From contig NZ_JAFBCA010000001.1 of NCBI RefSeq assembly GCF_016907475.1, positions 4,790,893-4,854,892 on the forward strand: DNA of 64,000 nucleotides. The letters run 5' to 3'. This DNA is from Nocardioides cavernae (lineage in GTDB: Bacteria > Actinomycetota > Actinomycetes > Propionibacteriales > Nocardioidaceae). The translations under genes and the position numbers were made by a program. This document shows, one piece after another, positions 1-8,913 of this stretch (position 1 is the stretch's first letter; each line of letters begins with the position of its first letter). A model generated the notes under the pieces. It worked only from the letters and a program-made list of their open reading frames with translations. It did not search any database and had not been told where the DNA came from.

Positions 1-2
1 AG

Positions 3-263
3 ATGGCGGGCGGCTGGGCCGTGAGCCAGAGACGCGTCGCCGCGGCCGAGGACGAGCTCACGGTGCTGGAGTCCAGGGCACCGGACGAAGCCGGTGGCGC
101 TCGCGCACGGTCGTTGCGAGACGCCTTGCGCACCGCACGCGCTCGCATGCAGCGGCTCGCCGCCCCGGGCTCGCACGACACGTGGGCACTCGACCTGGAC
201 ACCCTCATGATCGAGCTCGAGGGGGCCCTGCGTCAGGGGGCGTCACCGACCCACCCCGCGTGA
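3..263 (+). CDS. Hypothetical protein, possibly 3' part of a larger gene
   Basis: An open frame from an ATG at base 3 to a TGA. The 86 predicted residues are Ala/Arg-rich and look helical, with an acidic C-terminal half; I recognise no family. Because the frame is open right at the window edge, this ATG may be internal and the gene may begin upstream. The strong hairpin that follows supports a real transcript end here. Function unknown. Confidence 0.4.
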   Translation: MAGGWAVSQRRVAAAEDELTVLESRAPDEAGGARARSLRDALRTARARMQRLAAPGSHDTWALDLDTLMIELEGALRQGASPTHPA

Positions 264-286
264 GTCGTACCGGCGCGAAGCCGGAG

Positions 287-331
287 ATCGTGGAGGACCT
301 GGGTCACCTGATGACCCAGATCCTCCACGAT
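287..331. terminator. Long hairpin, probable terminator
   Basis: Two 20-nt arms (287-306 and 312-331) pair with one mismatch around a 5-nt loop. It starts 23 bases after the stop of the edge ORF and lies before the MFS gene. No T-tract follows, as is common for actinobacterial terminators. The symmetry means it could act in both directions. Confidence 0.65.
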
Positions 332-416
332 GACCTCGACCCACGCCGGGGCTGGTGACGGTCGCGTCCGAAAATCGCAGGACGACTGTCGGTGTGGCGG
401 GCGAGAATGGCCGGCG

Positions 417-1769
417 ATGTTCATCGCGCTGATCGCTTACCTCACTCCACCCTCTCGGCTCGCCGGTCGCCTCTCGACGCAGTCGCTGTTGTTCGCGCTC
501 GGCGAGGGCACGTTCATGGCCGGGTCCGCGGTGTTCTTCACCGAGGTCGTCGGCCTCACCGGGCCGCAGGTCGGCCTGGGCCTGACGCTGGCCGGCATCG
601 CGGCGTTCATCGCGGCCTACCCGATGGGCAAGCTGGTCGACCGCTTCGGCCCCAAGCGCTGCTGGGCGATCAGCTCCGCCGGCCAGGCCGCACTGGTGTG
701 CAGCTGGCCCTTCATCGACAGCTTCGCCGGCTACGTCGCCCTGGCCGTGGCGCTCGAGGTGGTCGGGTCGCTCGGCGGCGCGGCGCACGGGGCCTACACG
801 ATCGACGTCCTCCCCGCGGCGGAGCGCGTGGAGTCGCGCGCCTACATGTACTCCGCGCTCAACGTCGGTTTCACCCTCGGCGCGCTGGCCGGCGGCATCG
901 CGCTCGCCACCGAGTCGTTGACGGTGATCTCGGCCCTGCCGTGGTTCACCGCGGTCGTCTTCGCCCTCAACGCCGTGAACATCACCCGGCTACCCCCGGC
1001 CTCCCACGACCTCAAGACGACCGAGGAGCGCAAGGTCAAGGTCGAGGGTCCCGGTCCGATGCGGAACGTCGGCTGGCTCGCCGCGTCGTTCTGCGACGGC
1101 GTGCTGTGGACCAACCAGGTCATCCTCAACCTCGTCATCCCGCTATGGCTCGTGCAGAAGACCGATGCCCCGTGGGTGGTGCTGGCCTTCCTCTTCGGCA
1201 CCAACACCGTCATGTGCATCCTGCTGCCGCTGGCCGCCGCGCGCGGGGTCCGCGACCTCTCGACCGGGCTGCGCGCGATCCGGATCTCCACCTTCTTCTT
1301 CATCGTGTCGTGCGTCATCACGCTGTCGACCCACCACACGCTGGGCCTGCTGACGGTCGTCCTGTTCTTCCTGGGCCACGTGACCCTCACCGGTGCCGAG
1401 CTGTTCCTGTCGGCCGCCAGCTGGACCTTCGAGGCCGAGCTGATGGACCCGCGGCGCCGCGGCGAGTACCAGGGCGCGGCCGAGCTGATGGGCACCCTGG
1501 GCCGCGTCTGGGCGCCCGCCCTCTACACGTTCCTCGTGATGGACTGGAGCTCCCTGGGCTGGCTGGTCATCGCCGCGCTCGTCACCGCGGCAAGCGTCGG
1601 CCTGCACCCGTCCGTGCACCTCGCCCGCCGCTTCCTCGAGCAGCACGTGCCGGCCGACGTCCTGGCCGACGCGACGTCCTCGGCGAAGGCGGCCGACCCC
1701 GCGCCACTGGGGCCGCCGACGGTCGACCAGCCCGCGGAGCCTGGCGGCGTGAGCCCACTCAGCTCCTGA
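417..1769 (+). CDS. MFS transporter
   Basis: A 450-residue integral membrane protein with about twelve hydrophobic segments and a loop following the Major Facilitator pattern (YPMGKLVDRFGPKR, about residues 65-78, between TM2 and TM3). It should move a small solute or drug across the cytoplasmic membrane; the substrate cannot be read. The frame is open back to an ATG at 330, but that start lies inside the hairpin and would add a hydrophilic tail, so the ATG at 417, just before the first membrane segment, is preferred. The C-terminus is a Pro/Ala-rich cytoplasmic tail. menA follows 12 bases downstream. Confidence 0.85.
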   Translation: MFIALIAYLTPPSRLAGRLSTQSLLFALGEGTFMAGSAVFFTEVVGLTGPQVGLGLTLAGIAAFIAAYPMGKLVDRFGPKRCWAISSAGQAALVCSWPFIDSFAGYVALAVALEVVGSLGGAAHGAYTIDVLPAAERVESRAYMYSALNVGFTLGALAGGIALATESLTVISALPWFTAVVFALNAVNITRLPPASHDLKTTEERKVKVEGPGPMRNVGWLAASFCDGVLWTNQVILNLVIPLWLVQKTDAPWVVLAFLFGTNTVMCILLPLAAARGVRDLSTGLRAIRISTFFFIVSCVITLSTHHTLGLLTVVLFFLGHVTLTGAELFLSAASWTFEAELMDPRRRGEYQGAAELMGTLGRVWAPALYTFLVMDWSSLGWLVIAALVTAASVGLHPSVHLARRFLEQHVPADVLADATSSAKAADPAPLGPPTVDQPAEPGGVSPLSS

Positions 1770-1781
1770 CACAATCCCGCG

Positions 1782-2657
1782 GTGACCTCCTCCGCTGACT
1801 GGCTCGCCGGCGCCCGACCGCGCACCCTCCCCGCCGCGGTCGCGCCCGTGCTCGCCGGCACCGGCGTGGCGGCGTACGTCGACCAGGCGGTGTGGTGGAA
1901 GGCCCTGCTCGCCCTGGTCGTCAGCCTCGCCCTGCAGGTGGGCGTCAACTACGCCAACGACTACTCCGACGGTGTCCGCGGCACCGACGCCGACCGCGTC
2001 GGCCCGATGCGGCTCGTCGGCTCGGGGGCGGCGTCGCCGCGCGCCGTGAAGATCGCCGCCTTCGCCGCCTTCGGCGTGGCAGCCGCGGCCGGCCTGGTGC
2101 TCGCCGCCACGACCGCGTGGTGGCTCGTCGCGGTCGGACTCGTGTGCGTGGTCGCGGCCTGGTTCTACACCGGGGGCGAGAAGCCCTACGGCTACCTCGG
2201 CCTCGGCGAGGTGATGGTCTTCGTCTTCTTCGGCCTGGTGGCGGTCGTCGGCACGACGTACGTCCAGACCGAGACGTGGGAGTGGCCAGCCCTCTACGCC
2301 GGCGTCGGCGTCGGAGCGCTCGCCTGCGCCATCCTCGTCGCCAACAACCTGCGTGACATCCCCACCGACACCGTCGCGGGCAAGCGGACGCTTGCGGTGC
2401 GGCTCGGCGACGAGCGCACCCGCTCGGTCTACGCCTTCCTCGTGCTCGTCGCCGCCGCTGCCGTGGTCGCCGTCGCCGTCGCCACGACCTGGTGGGCACT
2501 CGTCGGACTCGGATTCCTGGCCCGGGCGCTGCCGCCCACCCGGGCCGTCCTGGGCGGCGCCACGGGCCCGGCCCTGATCCCCGTGCTGGCCGCCACTGGC
2601 GCCGCGGAGCTGATCTGGTCGGTCCTCGTCGCGGTGCCGCTGCTCCTGGTCTCGTGA
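1782..2657 (+). CDS. menA: 1,4-dihydroxy-2-naphthoate polyprenyltransferase MenA
   Basis: A membrane UbiA-superfamily prenyltransferase of 291 residues that joins a polyprenyl diphosphate to dihydroxynaphthoate to give demethylmenaquinone. The first Asp-rich prenyl-diphosphate site is NYANDYSDGVRGTDADR (56-72) and the second is NNLRDIPTDTVAGKR (about 186-200); about eight membrane segments are visible. The start is GTG, with a CACAAT -10-like hexamer ending 6 nt before it, suggesting a leaderless message. MenA also lies near the haem and ccs genes in mycobacteria (Rv0534c), which fits a respiratory neighbourhood. Confidence 0.93.
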   Translation: MTSSADWLAGARPRTLPAAVAPVLAGTGVAAYVDQAVWWKALLALVVSLALQVGVNYANDYSDGVRGTDADRVGPMRLVGSGAASPRAVKIAAFAAFGVAAAAGLVLAATTAWWLVAVGLVCVVAAWFYTGGEKPYGYLGLGEVMVFVFFGLVAVVGTTYVQTETWEWPALYAGVGVGALACAILVANNLRDIPTDTVAGKRTLAVRLGDERTRSVYAFLVLVAAAAVVAVAVATTWWALVGLGFLARALPPTRAVLGGATGPALIPVLAATGAAELIWSVLVAVPLLLVS

Positions 2658-2728
2658 CGCGACTCCGCCCCTCCTCGACCAACGGAAAACGCGTGGCCCG
2701 CACGCGGCGCGCTCACTAGCGTGGCGGG

Positions 2729-3985
2729 GTGGACTACGACTTCGCCATCCTGGACTTCTCCGACGAGTCCGACGAGGCGGTCGCCCGGCGCCGCGGCTGG
2801 GTCGGTGCTGTCCTGCGCGGCTTCCGCGACCCCCGCCCCGAGGACGAGCTCATCGACCGGTGGGTACGTCACTACCGCGCCGACGAGGTCGTCGTCCGAG
2901 GCGCGTGGCTGCCCGAGGGCGAGTTCGGCGCCGGGCCGATGCCGGTCGCGACGTACGCCAGCCTCGACAAGACGCTGAACGCCGGCCGTGAGCTGCTGCC
3001 GCTGCGGATGATCACCGACGTCACCACCAGCGCCGCCCACCGGCGCCGCGGCCTGCTGCGCCGGATGATCGAGGACGACCTCGACGACGCCGTGGCGAAG
3101 GGGGTCCCGATCGCGGCGCTGACCGCGTCCGAGGCCACCATCTACGGCCGGTGGGGCTTCGGGCCGGCGACGTTCCGGCACGGCGTGGACGTCAACACGA
3201 CCACCGGCTTCGCGTTCCGGTCGTTCACCGACCCCGGCCGCGTCGAGCTCCTCGAGCCGGCTGAGGCCTGGCCGCACGTGAAGGGGGTCTTCGACACGTT
3301 CCACGCCCGGCAGCGCGGGTCGGTCGACTGGCCGGCGCAGTACGAAGACATGCACACCGGGGCCTACGACTTCAACGGCAGCGGCGGCAACCGCAAGATC
3401 CGCACCGCGGTCCACCTCGACGACGGCAGGCGCGTCGACGGCTTCGCGATCTTCAAGCACGACGAGAAGGACACCGTGAAGGTCGACGAGATGGCCGCGC
3501 TCACGCCGCAGGCGCAGCTCGGGCTGTGGTCGTTCCTGGCGTCGCTGGACCGGGTGAAGACCGTGACCTTCAACATCGTCCACCCCGACGACCCGCTGAT
3601 GTGGGCGCTGGCCGACCTCAACCGGGTGAAGACCACCGAGCTCGAGGAGTTCCTCTGGCTGCGCGTCCTCGACGTCCCGCGGGCGCTCGAGGCCCGCCCC
3701 TGGGCGGCCGACGGGACGGTCGTCCTCGAGGTCGACGACCCGCAGGGACACGGGGCGGGGCGCTTCCTGGCGACCACCCGGGACGGCGTCGCGACGGTCA
3801 CCCGCACCGACGACGAGGCGACCGTCCGGGTCACGGCCGAGACCCTCGGCGCGCTCTACCTCGGCAACGTGCCGGTGCCGCAGCTGCGCCGGGCCGGGCG
3901 GGTCGACGGCGCGGACGACGACGTACGACGCTTCGCCGCGATGGCGGACCTCCGCGAGCCGGCCTACAACCTCACGGGGTTCTGA
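2729..3985 (+). CDS. GNAT acetyltransferase, Eis family
   Basis: A 418-residue protein with the Eis layout: an N-terminal GNAT fold with the acetyl-CoA loop DVTTSAAHRRRGLLRRM (97-113), a second GNAT-like domain and a C-terminal sterol-carrier-like domain. Eis enzymes acetylate amines such as aminoglycosides or lysines, usually as hexamers in the cytoplasm; the substrate here is not known. The GTG start is preceded by TAGCGT at 2717-2722, ending 6 nt upstream, the leaderless pattern. The 3' end overlaps the convergent gene by 14 bases. Confidence 0.85.
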   Translation: MDYDFAILDFSDESDEAVARRRGWVGAVLRGFRDPRPEDELIDRWVRHYRADEVVVRGAWLPEGEFGAGPMPVATYASLDKTLNAGRELLPLRMITDVTTSAAHRRRGLLRRMIEDDLDDAVAKGVPIAALTASEATIYGRWGFGPATFRHGVDVNTTTGFAFRSFTDPGRVELLEPAEAWPHVKGVFDTFHARQRGSVDWPAQYEDMHTGAYDFNGSGGNRKIRTAVHLDDGRRVDGFAIFKHDEKDTVKVDEMAALTPQAQLGLWSFLASLDRVKTVTFNIVHPDDPLMWALADLNRVKTTELEEFLWLRVLDVPRALEARPWAADGTVVLEVDDPQGHGAGRFLATTRDGVATVTRTDDEATVRVTAETLGALYLGNVPVPQLRRAGRVDGADDDVRRFAAMADLREPAYNLTGF

Positions 3986-5054
3986 GGTCGAGGTCGGCGC
4001 CGAGGAGCGACCTCAGCCGGGTCGCCTCGGCCGCCAGCCCCGCCGACGCCGGGGCGTCGACCTCGAGCACGTCGGCCCGGACCCGCCACGTGCCTGCCAC
4101 GACGCCGTCGACCAGCACGGGGTTGGCCCCGCGCGTCATGGAGGTGCGGTGCCCGGCCGGCACGACCCAGGTGTCCTGGGTGCCCGGGCCCATCACCCAG
4201 TCGTCCTTGCCCGGCAGCAGCACCACCGTCGGTTCGGGCCGGGTGGTCCCGAGGTCGTCGACCCGGGACGCGAGGTGCCAGCGCGCCTCGCCCTCGACGT
4301 CGACCTCGACGAGGTCGCCCTCGACCTCGCGCCACCACCGCTCCAGCCGCTTCCGGCCGGCGCTCAACCCGCCGCCGAGCCAGTGGTCGACGAGCCCCGG
4401 CGTGGTCGGGCCGTAGGCGTCGACGTACTCGAGGACGGCGCGCGGTCCGGCCTCCTCGAGGTCCGGCACGCCGGCCCACCCGGGCGCCAGCGCGGGGCTC
4501 TGCAGCTCCAGTGGGCCGAAGAGGTCCGGGCCGAGCACGATGTCGCCCTGCCACGCGAAGGGCTTGAGGAAGGTGTGGTTGGGCTGCGCGAACTCCTTCG
4601 CCAGGTGGGCGAAGCGCTGATGCCCGGCGAGCACGTCGGCGACCGCCTGCGGTGGCACCGGACCGGACGCGACGACCTCGCGGACGACCGCCCGCAGGTC
4701 GGGCCACTCGTCGGGAGCGAGCCGGTAGTGCTCGACCCAGCTCCTCAGCGCCCACTGCCGTCCCGCCGACCGGAGCGCGAGGTAGGCGCCGGCGGTCTCG
4801 GGCGCCATCACCTGCACCGACCCGCGGAACGAGAACGTGCGCACCAGCCGGCCGTCGGTCAGGGCACGCTGCACCTCCCCCGGCTCGCCCGGCGACGCGA
4901 GCCGACGGCGTACGGACAGGTCGGGGTCGGAGCCGAAGACGGACACCGCCGCCAGCGTCCGGACGACCTCGGTCGGGTCGGCCGCGCCCGCGAGCAGGTG
5001 CTGACGGCGCATCCGCCAGGCGAGCGCCTGGCTCCGCGTCACCCGCAGCTGCAC
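3972..5054 (-). CDS. Winged-helix DNA-binding domain protein (YcaQ/AlkZ type)
   Basis: A 360-residue protein with the HTH_42 features: an N-terminal winged-helix segment, the FSFRGSVQVMAPETAGAYLAL stretch near 94-114, and the late VLLPGKDDWVMGP / HRTSMTRGANPVLVDG region. Relatives AlkZ and YcaQ are DNA glycosylases for interstrand crosslinks or bulky adducts, but most actinobacterial members are untested. It follows the DUF4229 gene in the same direction after 15 bases and converges on the Eis-like gene. Repair is only a possible role. Confidence 0.75.
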   Translation of the reverse strand: MQLRVTRSQALAWRMRRQHLLAGAADPTEVVRTLAAVSVFGSDPDLSVRRRLASPGEPGEVQRALTDGRLVRTFSFRGSVQVMAPETAGAYLALRSAGRQWALRSWVEHYRLAPDEWPDLRAVVREVVASGPVPPQAVADVLAGHQRFAHLAKEFAQPNHTFLKPFAWQGDIVLGPDLFGPLELQSPALAPGWAGVPDLEEAGPRAVLEYVDAYGPTTPGLVDHWLGGGLSAGRKRLERWWREVEGDLVEVDVEGEARWHLASRVDDLGTTRPEPTVVLLPGKDDWVMGPGTQDTWVVPAGHRTSMTRGANPVLVDGVVAGTWRVRADVLEVDAPASAGLAAEATRLRSLLGADLDLRTP

Positions 5055-5069
5055 CGGATCAGGCTCGCG

Positions 5070-5333
5070 TCAGTCCTGGTCCTCGCGCGCCTTGCGCTCC
5101 TCGAAGGCCGCAGACGCCCGGGACGCGCGCGACTCGACGCGCTGCGCGAAGGCCTCGCGCTGCCGGTTGAGGATGAAGTAGGACGCGATGCCGGAGATAA
5201 GGAAGGCGAGGATCACGGCCCAGAAGAGGTTGTAGCGGCCGTCGAAGACGAGGGCCATCACGCCCACGACGACACCGAACGATGCCACGAACAGCACGAC
5301 CCGCATGGCGGTGTAGACAACGAACTCCTTCAC
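5070..5333 (-). CDS. DUF4229 small membrane protein
   Basis: An 87-residue protein with two hydrophobic helices (about 8-30 and 36-55) followed by a basic and charged helical tail that probably lies in the cytoplasm. This is the DUF4229 layout of actinobacteria, function unknown. It starts at GTG with TAGGCT (5345-5340, minus strand) ending 6 nt upstream, so it is likely leaderless. It is divergent from the 58-residue membrane protein at 5370, with only 36 bases between starts. Confidence 0.75.
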   Translation of the reverse strand: MKEFVVYTAMRVVLFVASFGVVVGVMALVFDGRYNLFWAVILAFLISGIASYFILNRQREAFAQRVESRASRASAAFEERKAREDQD

Positions 5334-5369
5334 GCCCCCAGCCTAGGCTCCCCCGACTACATTGGAGGA

Positions 5370-5546
5370 ATGCTGAAGGTCCTGCTCGTCGTCGCCCTGA
5401 TCGCGGTCGTCGTGTGGTTCCTCGTCAGGCTGACGCTGCGTCGTCTCGACGGAGGTGGGCCGTCACGCCCGCGGGTGATCGGCCCCGACGACGACCCCGA
5501 CTTCCTGCGCAACCTCGACCGGCCCCGCAAGCCCGAGGACGACTGA
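5370..5546 (+). CDS. 58-residue single-pass membrane protein
   Basis: One N-terminal hydrophobic helix (residues 3-22), a basic stop-transfer stretch, then an acidic Pro-rich tail ending PRKPEDD. The ATG is preceded by TACATT (5358-5363) six bases upstream; GGAGGA directly abuts the ATG, too close for a normal ribosome site, so leaderless translation is likelier. The last 84 bases overlap the 3' end of ccsB on the opposite strand. Unknown function; similar small proteins lie next to ccs genes in related genomes. Confidence 0.6.
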   Translation: MLKVLLVVALIAVVVWFLVRLTLRRLDGGGPSRPRVIGPDDDPDFLRNLDRPRKPEDD

Positions 5547-6512
5547 CATCTCCGGCGCGGCTCCCTCGGCGTAGGAGTGCTGGCTGCTGGAGCTGAAGAA
5601 GTTGATGCCGATGAAGTTGAACCACAGCGTCGCGGCACCGACCAGCGCCAGGATCGCCGCGTTGCGACCGCGCCAGCCCGCGGTCGCGCGGGCGTGCAGG
5701 TAGGCGGCGTAGACCACCCACGTGATGAAGGCCCACACCTCCTTGGGGTCCCAGTTCCAGTAGGCCCCCCACGCCTGGTGCGCCCAGATCGGACCGGTGA
5801 TCAGGACGGCGAAGGTCCACACCGGGAAGCCGAAGGCGTGCATCCGGTAGGACAGCCGGTCGAGGACCTTGGGCTCGGGCACGCGGGCGAGGTAGCCCGT
5901 GGTCGCCGACGAGCGTGCCTTGACGAGGTAGAGCCCCGAGAGCAGCGCACCCAGGGTGAAGGCGCCGGTGGAGATCACCGCCGACACCACGTGGATCACG
6001 AGCCAGGGCGAGTTGAGCGCGTCGGGCAGCGGCAGCACCGCGTCGTCGAGGCCGAGGAACGCCGCCATCAGGGCGGCCACCACGAAGGTCGTGACGAGCG
6101 GCCCGAGCCACTCGATGTCGATCCGCAGCGTGGCCAGCACGAAGATCAGCGCGACCACGAAGGTGCCCGAGATCGTGAACTCGTACATGTTGCCCCAGGG
6201 CACCCGGTTGGGGTCGGCCGCGAGACCACGCGCGACGAGGGCCACGAAGTGCACGAGGACGGCGAAGACGGTGAGGACGAGACCCAGGCGGCCGGCCACC
6301 TCGCCGCGGCGGCTCGGGGCGGGCTCCTGGTCGACCGCGACGGCGTTGCTCGCACCGTGTCCGTCCGCGCCGACGGACACGGGCTCGACCTCCTTGCTCG
6401 CCGTGCGCAGGGTCGCCAGCTCGAAGAAGTAGGCCAGCATCGCGAGGAAGTAGAGCACCGCGGCGGCGATGACCGCCTCGTAGCTGAACACCTCCCACTG
6501 TGCGTCGGTCAC
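5463..6512 (-). CDS. ccsB: Cytochrome c biogenesis protein CcsB (CcsA/CcmF-like haem handling)
   Basis: A 349-residue polytopic membrane protein of the System II cytochrome c synthase. The tryptophan-rich haem-handling motif is WNWDPKEVWAFITW (252-265), and histidines in HAFGFP, HQAWGA and the terminal HSYA are typical haem ligands. It works with ResB to pass haem across the membrane and join it to apocytochrome c. The GTG start overlaps the resB stop by four bases (GTGA), so translation is coupled. About 34 residues follow HSYA, where relatives usually end, and this tail overlaps the convergent 58-residue gene. Confidence 0.92.
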   Translation of the reverse strand: MTDAQWEVFSYEAVIAAAVLYFLAMLAYFFELATLRTASKEVEPVSVGADGHGASNAVAVDQEPAPSRRGEVAGRLGLVLTVFAVLVHFVALVARGLAADPNRVPWGNMYEFTISGTFVVALIFVLATLRIDIEWLGPLVTTFVVAALMAAFLGLDDAVLPLPDALNSPWLVIHVVSAVISTGAFTLGALLSGLYLVKARSSATTGYLARVPEPKVLDRLSYRMHAFGFPVWTFAVLITGPIWAHQAWGAYWNWDPKEVWAFITWVVYAAYLHARATAGWRGRNAAILALVGAATLWFNFIGINFFSSSSQHSYAEGAAPEMSVVLGLAGPVEVAQEVGVVVGADHPRA

Positions 6513-8167
6513 GACTCGTCCTTCCTGTTGCTGTCGGTCTTCACGCCCGTCTCCTCGTGCAAGGCTGCCACGACCTCCCCGAGCTCGGCGGCGCCGTCCT
6601 CGGGGTCCCCACCGGACGACCGGTCGAGGCGGGCGACCTCGACGAGCGTGGTGCCGTCGTCCTGCCGGCGCGCGCGCACCCACATCCGGCGCGGGCGCAC
6701 GAAGAGCGAGCCCAGCAGGCCGAGGAGTGCGACGACGACCCCGGTGAGCGCGACCAACGAACCCGGGCTGCGGCTGACCTGGATCTTGTTCCACCGCTGC
6801 AGGCCGTCGAACGTCACCGTGCCGAGGCCGTCGGGCAGCGTCGCGGTCTCGCCGGGGCGCAGGTCCATGCGGTACGGCTGGCCGTTGGGCTTCGTCACCT
6901 GGGTGGCGTCGGCCTTGTCGAGCACGTAGACCGACGAGGCCGACCCGTCCTGGAGGCCGAGGTCGCCGGTCCACAGGCTCATCGAGATGAGCGGGTCCAA
7001 CGCCTCGCCGAAGACCGACGCCGGCATCGTGAGGTTGCCGTCGGCGTCGCGGCCCATCGCGAAGGTCGGGTAGAAGGCGCCCTCGAGGCCGATCTGGCCG
7101 GGCTTGGCGAACGGCGCCTTGACGACGCCGAACGACTCGAACGTCTGCGCGTTGGTCGGCAGGAAGACCACGGGGCCGCTCTTGGCGACCTCGCCCTCGC
7201 CGTCGCGGATCGTGATGACCGGCGCGTAGCCGTGGCCGATGAGGAAGACGTCGGTGCCGCCGATGGACAGCGGGTGGTTGACCTTGAGGTCGTAGGTCTT
7301 GTCCTCGCCGCCCGGCTCGGTCGTGTAGTCGAGCTTCGCGACGAACTCGCGCGCCATCCCGGCCCGCTTGCCCTCGGTCAGCCAGTCGACGTCGAAGTCG
7401 GTGATGCTGAAGGAGAACGGCTCCATCACGTCGGGGTCGAAGAGCGCGCCCGGGGCGAAGTCGTCGTACTGGGTGAGGTTGTTGGAGAAGCCGTAGTCGT
7501 CACCGTTGAGCAGGATGACGCCGCCCTTGTAGCCGAACAGGCTGCCGGCGGCGACACCCACGAGCACGACGATCACGGCGAGGTGGAAGACCAGGTTGCC
7601 GGCCTCGCGGAGGTGGCCGCGCTCGGCGGCGACCGCATCGGACTCGCCCTCGACGTAGAGGACGCGGAAGCGCCGCCCCTTCATCACGCGCGCGGCTCGG
7701 GCCAGGACGGCGTCGGGGTCCTCGTCGGTGGTGTACGACGTGCTCTCCGGCAGGCGCGAGAGGTGGCGGGGCGCCTTCGGGGGCTTGGCGCGCAGGGCGC
7801 GGTAGTAGACGAACAGGCGCGGGATGATGCAGCCCACCAGCGAGATCATCAGCAGGATGTAGATCGCGGCGAACCACACCGAGCCGTAGACCGAGAACAG
7901 GTCGAGGCGGTCCCAGATCGGCGCGAGCCGCGGGTGGTCGTCGCGCCACTGGCTGACGGCGAGGGAGTCGATGTTCTCCTGGGGGATCACCGAGCCGGGG
8001 ATCGCTGCGAGCGCCAGCAGCAGGAGCAGCACCAGCGCGGTGCGCATCGAGGTGAGCTGGCGCCACGACCACCGGGCCAGCTCGCGGGCCGTGAGGTCGC
8101 TCGGGAGCGCGGTCGCCTGACGGTCGTCGGAGGGCCGCTGCCGCAGGTCGGGCTGGAGGTCGGTCAC
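6509..8167 (-). CDS. resB: Cytochrome c biogenesis protein ResB
   Basis: A 552-residue ResB/Ccs1 protein with three N-terminal hydrophobic segments (about 38-60, 88-110, 180-200), a large extracytoplasmic domain and a last membrane helix near 490-510 before a cytoplasmic tail. It is the apocytochrome chaperone partner of CcsB in System II maturation. The chosen GTG start gives a four-base GTGA overlap with the ccdA stop; the frame extends further upstream only antisense to ccdA. Homologue by position and sequence of Rv0528. Confidence 0.93.
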   Translation of the reverse strand: MTDLQPDLRQRPSDDRQATALPSDLTARELARWSWRQLTSMRTALVLLLLLALAAIPGSVIPQENIDSLAVSQWRDDHPRLAPIWDRLDLFSVYGSVWFAAIYILLMISLVGCIIPRLFVYYRALRAKPPKAPRHLSRLPESTSYTTDEDPDAVLARAARVMKGRRFRVLYVEGESDAVAAERGHLREAGNLVFHLAVIVVLVGVAAGSLFGYKGGVILLNGDDYGFSNNLTQYDDFAPGALFDPDVMEPFSFSITDFDVDWLTEGKRAGMAREFVAKLDYTTEPGGEDKTYDLKVNHPLSIGGTDVFLIGHGYAPVITIRDGEGEVAKSGPVVFLPTNAQTFESFGVVKAPFAKPGQIGLEGAFYPTFAMGRDADGNLTMPASVFGEALDPLISMSLWTGDLGLQDGSASSVYVLDKADATQVTKPNGQPYRMDLRPGETATLPDGLGTVTFDGLQRWNKIQVSRSPGSLVALTGVVVALLGLLGSLFVRPRRMWVRARRQDDGTTLVEVARLDRSSGGDPEDGAAELGEVVAALHEETGVKTDSNRKDES

Positions 8168-8913
8168 ACCGGCACCGTGAATCCCTGGACCACCTGCAGC
8201 TGGAGCCACTGGACGATGCGGTCCCACCAACCGGTCACGAGCAGGATGCCGACCAGGATCATCATCACGCCGCCGAGGCGTACGACGAGCATCTGGTGGC
8301 GGCGGATCACGGCGAACGCGCCCAGCATGCGCCGGTAGGCGAAGGCCGCGGCGATGAACGGCAGCCCGAGGCCGAGCGCGAAGACCGCCGAGAGCAGCGC
8401 GCCGCGAGCGGCGGTCGCCTCGTTGACCGACAGCACGTTGATCGCCGCCAGGGTGGGGCCGACGCACGGTGTCCAGCCGACGCCGAAGAGGAAGCCGAGC
8501 AGCGGCGCCGCCGCCAGCCCGACGGCGGGCACCTTGTGGATGCGCCAGTCGCGCTGCAGGAAGCCGAACGCACCGAGGAACGCGACGCCGAGCAGGATCG
8601 TGATGACCCCGAGGACGACGTTGAGCTGGCGCGTGTGGGTGAACAGCCACGCCCCGGCCGCGCCGGTGAGGCTGCCCAGCAGCACGAAGACGACGGAGAA
8701 GCCGAGCACGAAGAGCGTCGCGCCGAGCACCATCCGGCCGCGGCGCGCCTGGTCGAGGTCTCCCCCGGAGATGCCGGTGGCGTAGGACAGGTAGCCGGGC
8801 AGCAGCGGGATGACGCAGGGGCTGAAGAACGAGATCAGGCCGGCGGCGAGGGCGACCGGGAGGGCCAGCACCATCGACCCGGACAGGGCCGTCTCCTGGA
8901 ACCAGTCACTCAT
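8164..8913 (-). CDS. ccdA: Thiol-disulfide transmembrane protein CcdA
   Basis: A 249-residue six-helix membrane protein carrying electrons from cytoplasmic thioredoxin to extracytoplasmic thiol proteins. The two redox cysteines sit in the motifs FFSPCVIPLLPGYL (near 30-43) and GVGWTPCVGPTL (near 145-156). The ATG at 8913 is chosen because it overlaps the upstream thioredoxin-like gene by only eight bases; an earlier in-frame start would overlap more. It should re-reduce the TlpA-like protein so haem can be attached to the CXXCH of apocytochromes. Confidence 0.92.
   Translation of the reverse strand: MSDWFQETALSGSMVLALPVALAAGLISFFSPCVIPLLPGYLSYATGISGGDLDQARRGRMVLGATLFVLGFSVVFVLLGSLTGAAGAWLFTHTRQLNVVLGVITILLGVAFLGAFGFLQRDWRIHKVPAVGLAAAPLLGFLFGVGWTPCVGPTLAAINVLSVNEATAARGALLSAVFALGLGLPFIAAAFAYRRMLGAFAVIRRHQMLVVRLGGVMMILVGILLVTGWWDRIVQWLQLQVVQGFTVPV

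Noticed and set aside
330..416. Longer N-terminus for the MFS transporter
   Set aside because: The ATG at 330 falls in the right arm of the hairpin and adds a hydrophilic, Cys/Arg-rich stretch without family resemblance.
6500..8338. 612-codon plus-strand ORF opposite resB and ccsB
   Set aside because: Low-complexity Arg/Gly/Val/Asp-rich translation with no domains, exactly antisense to well-conserved genes; a GC-rich shadow frame. The same holds for other long antisense frames, e.g. over hemD, nadB and clpC.
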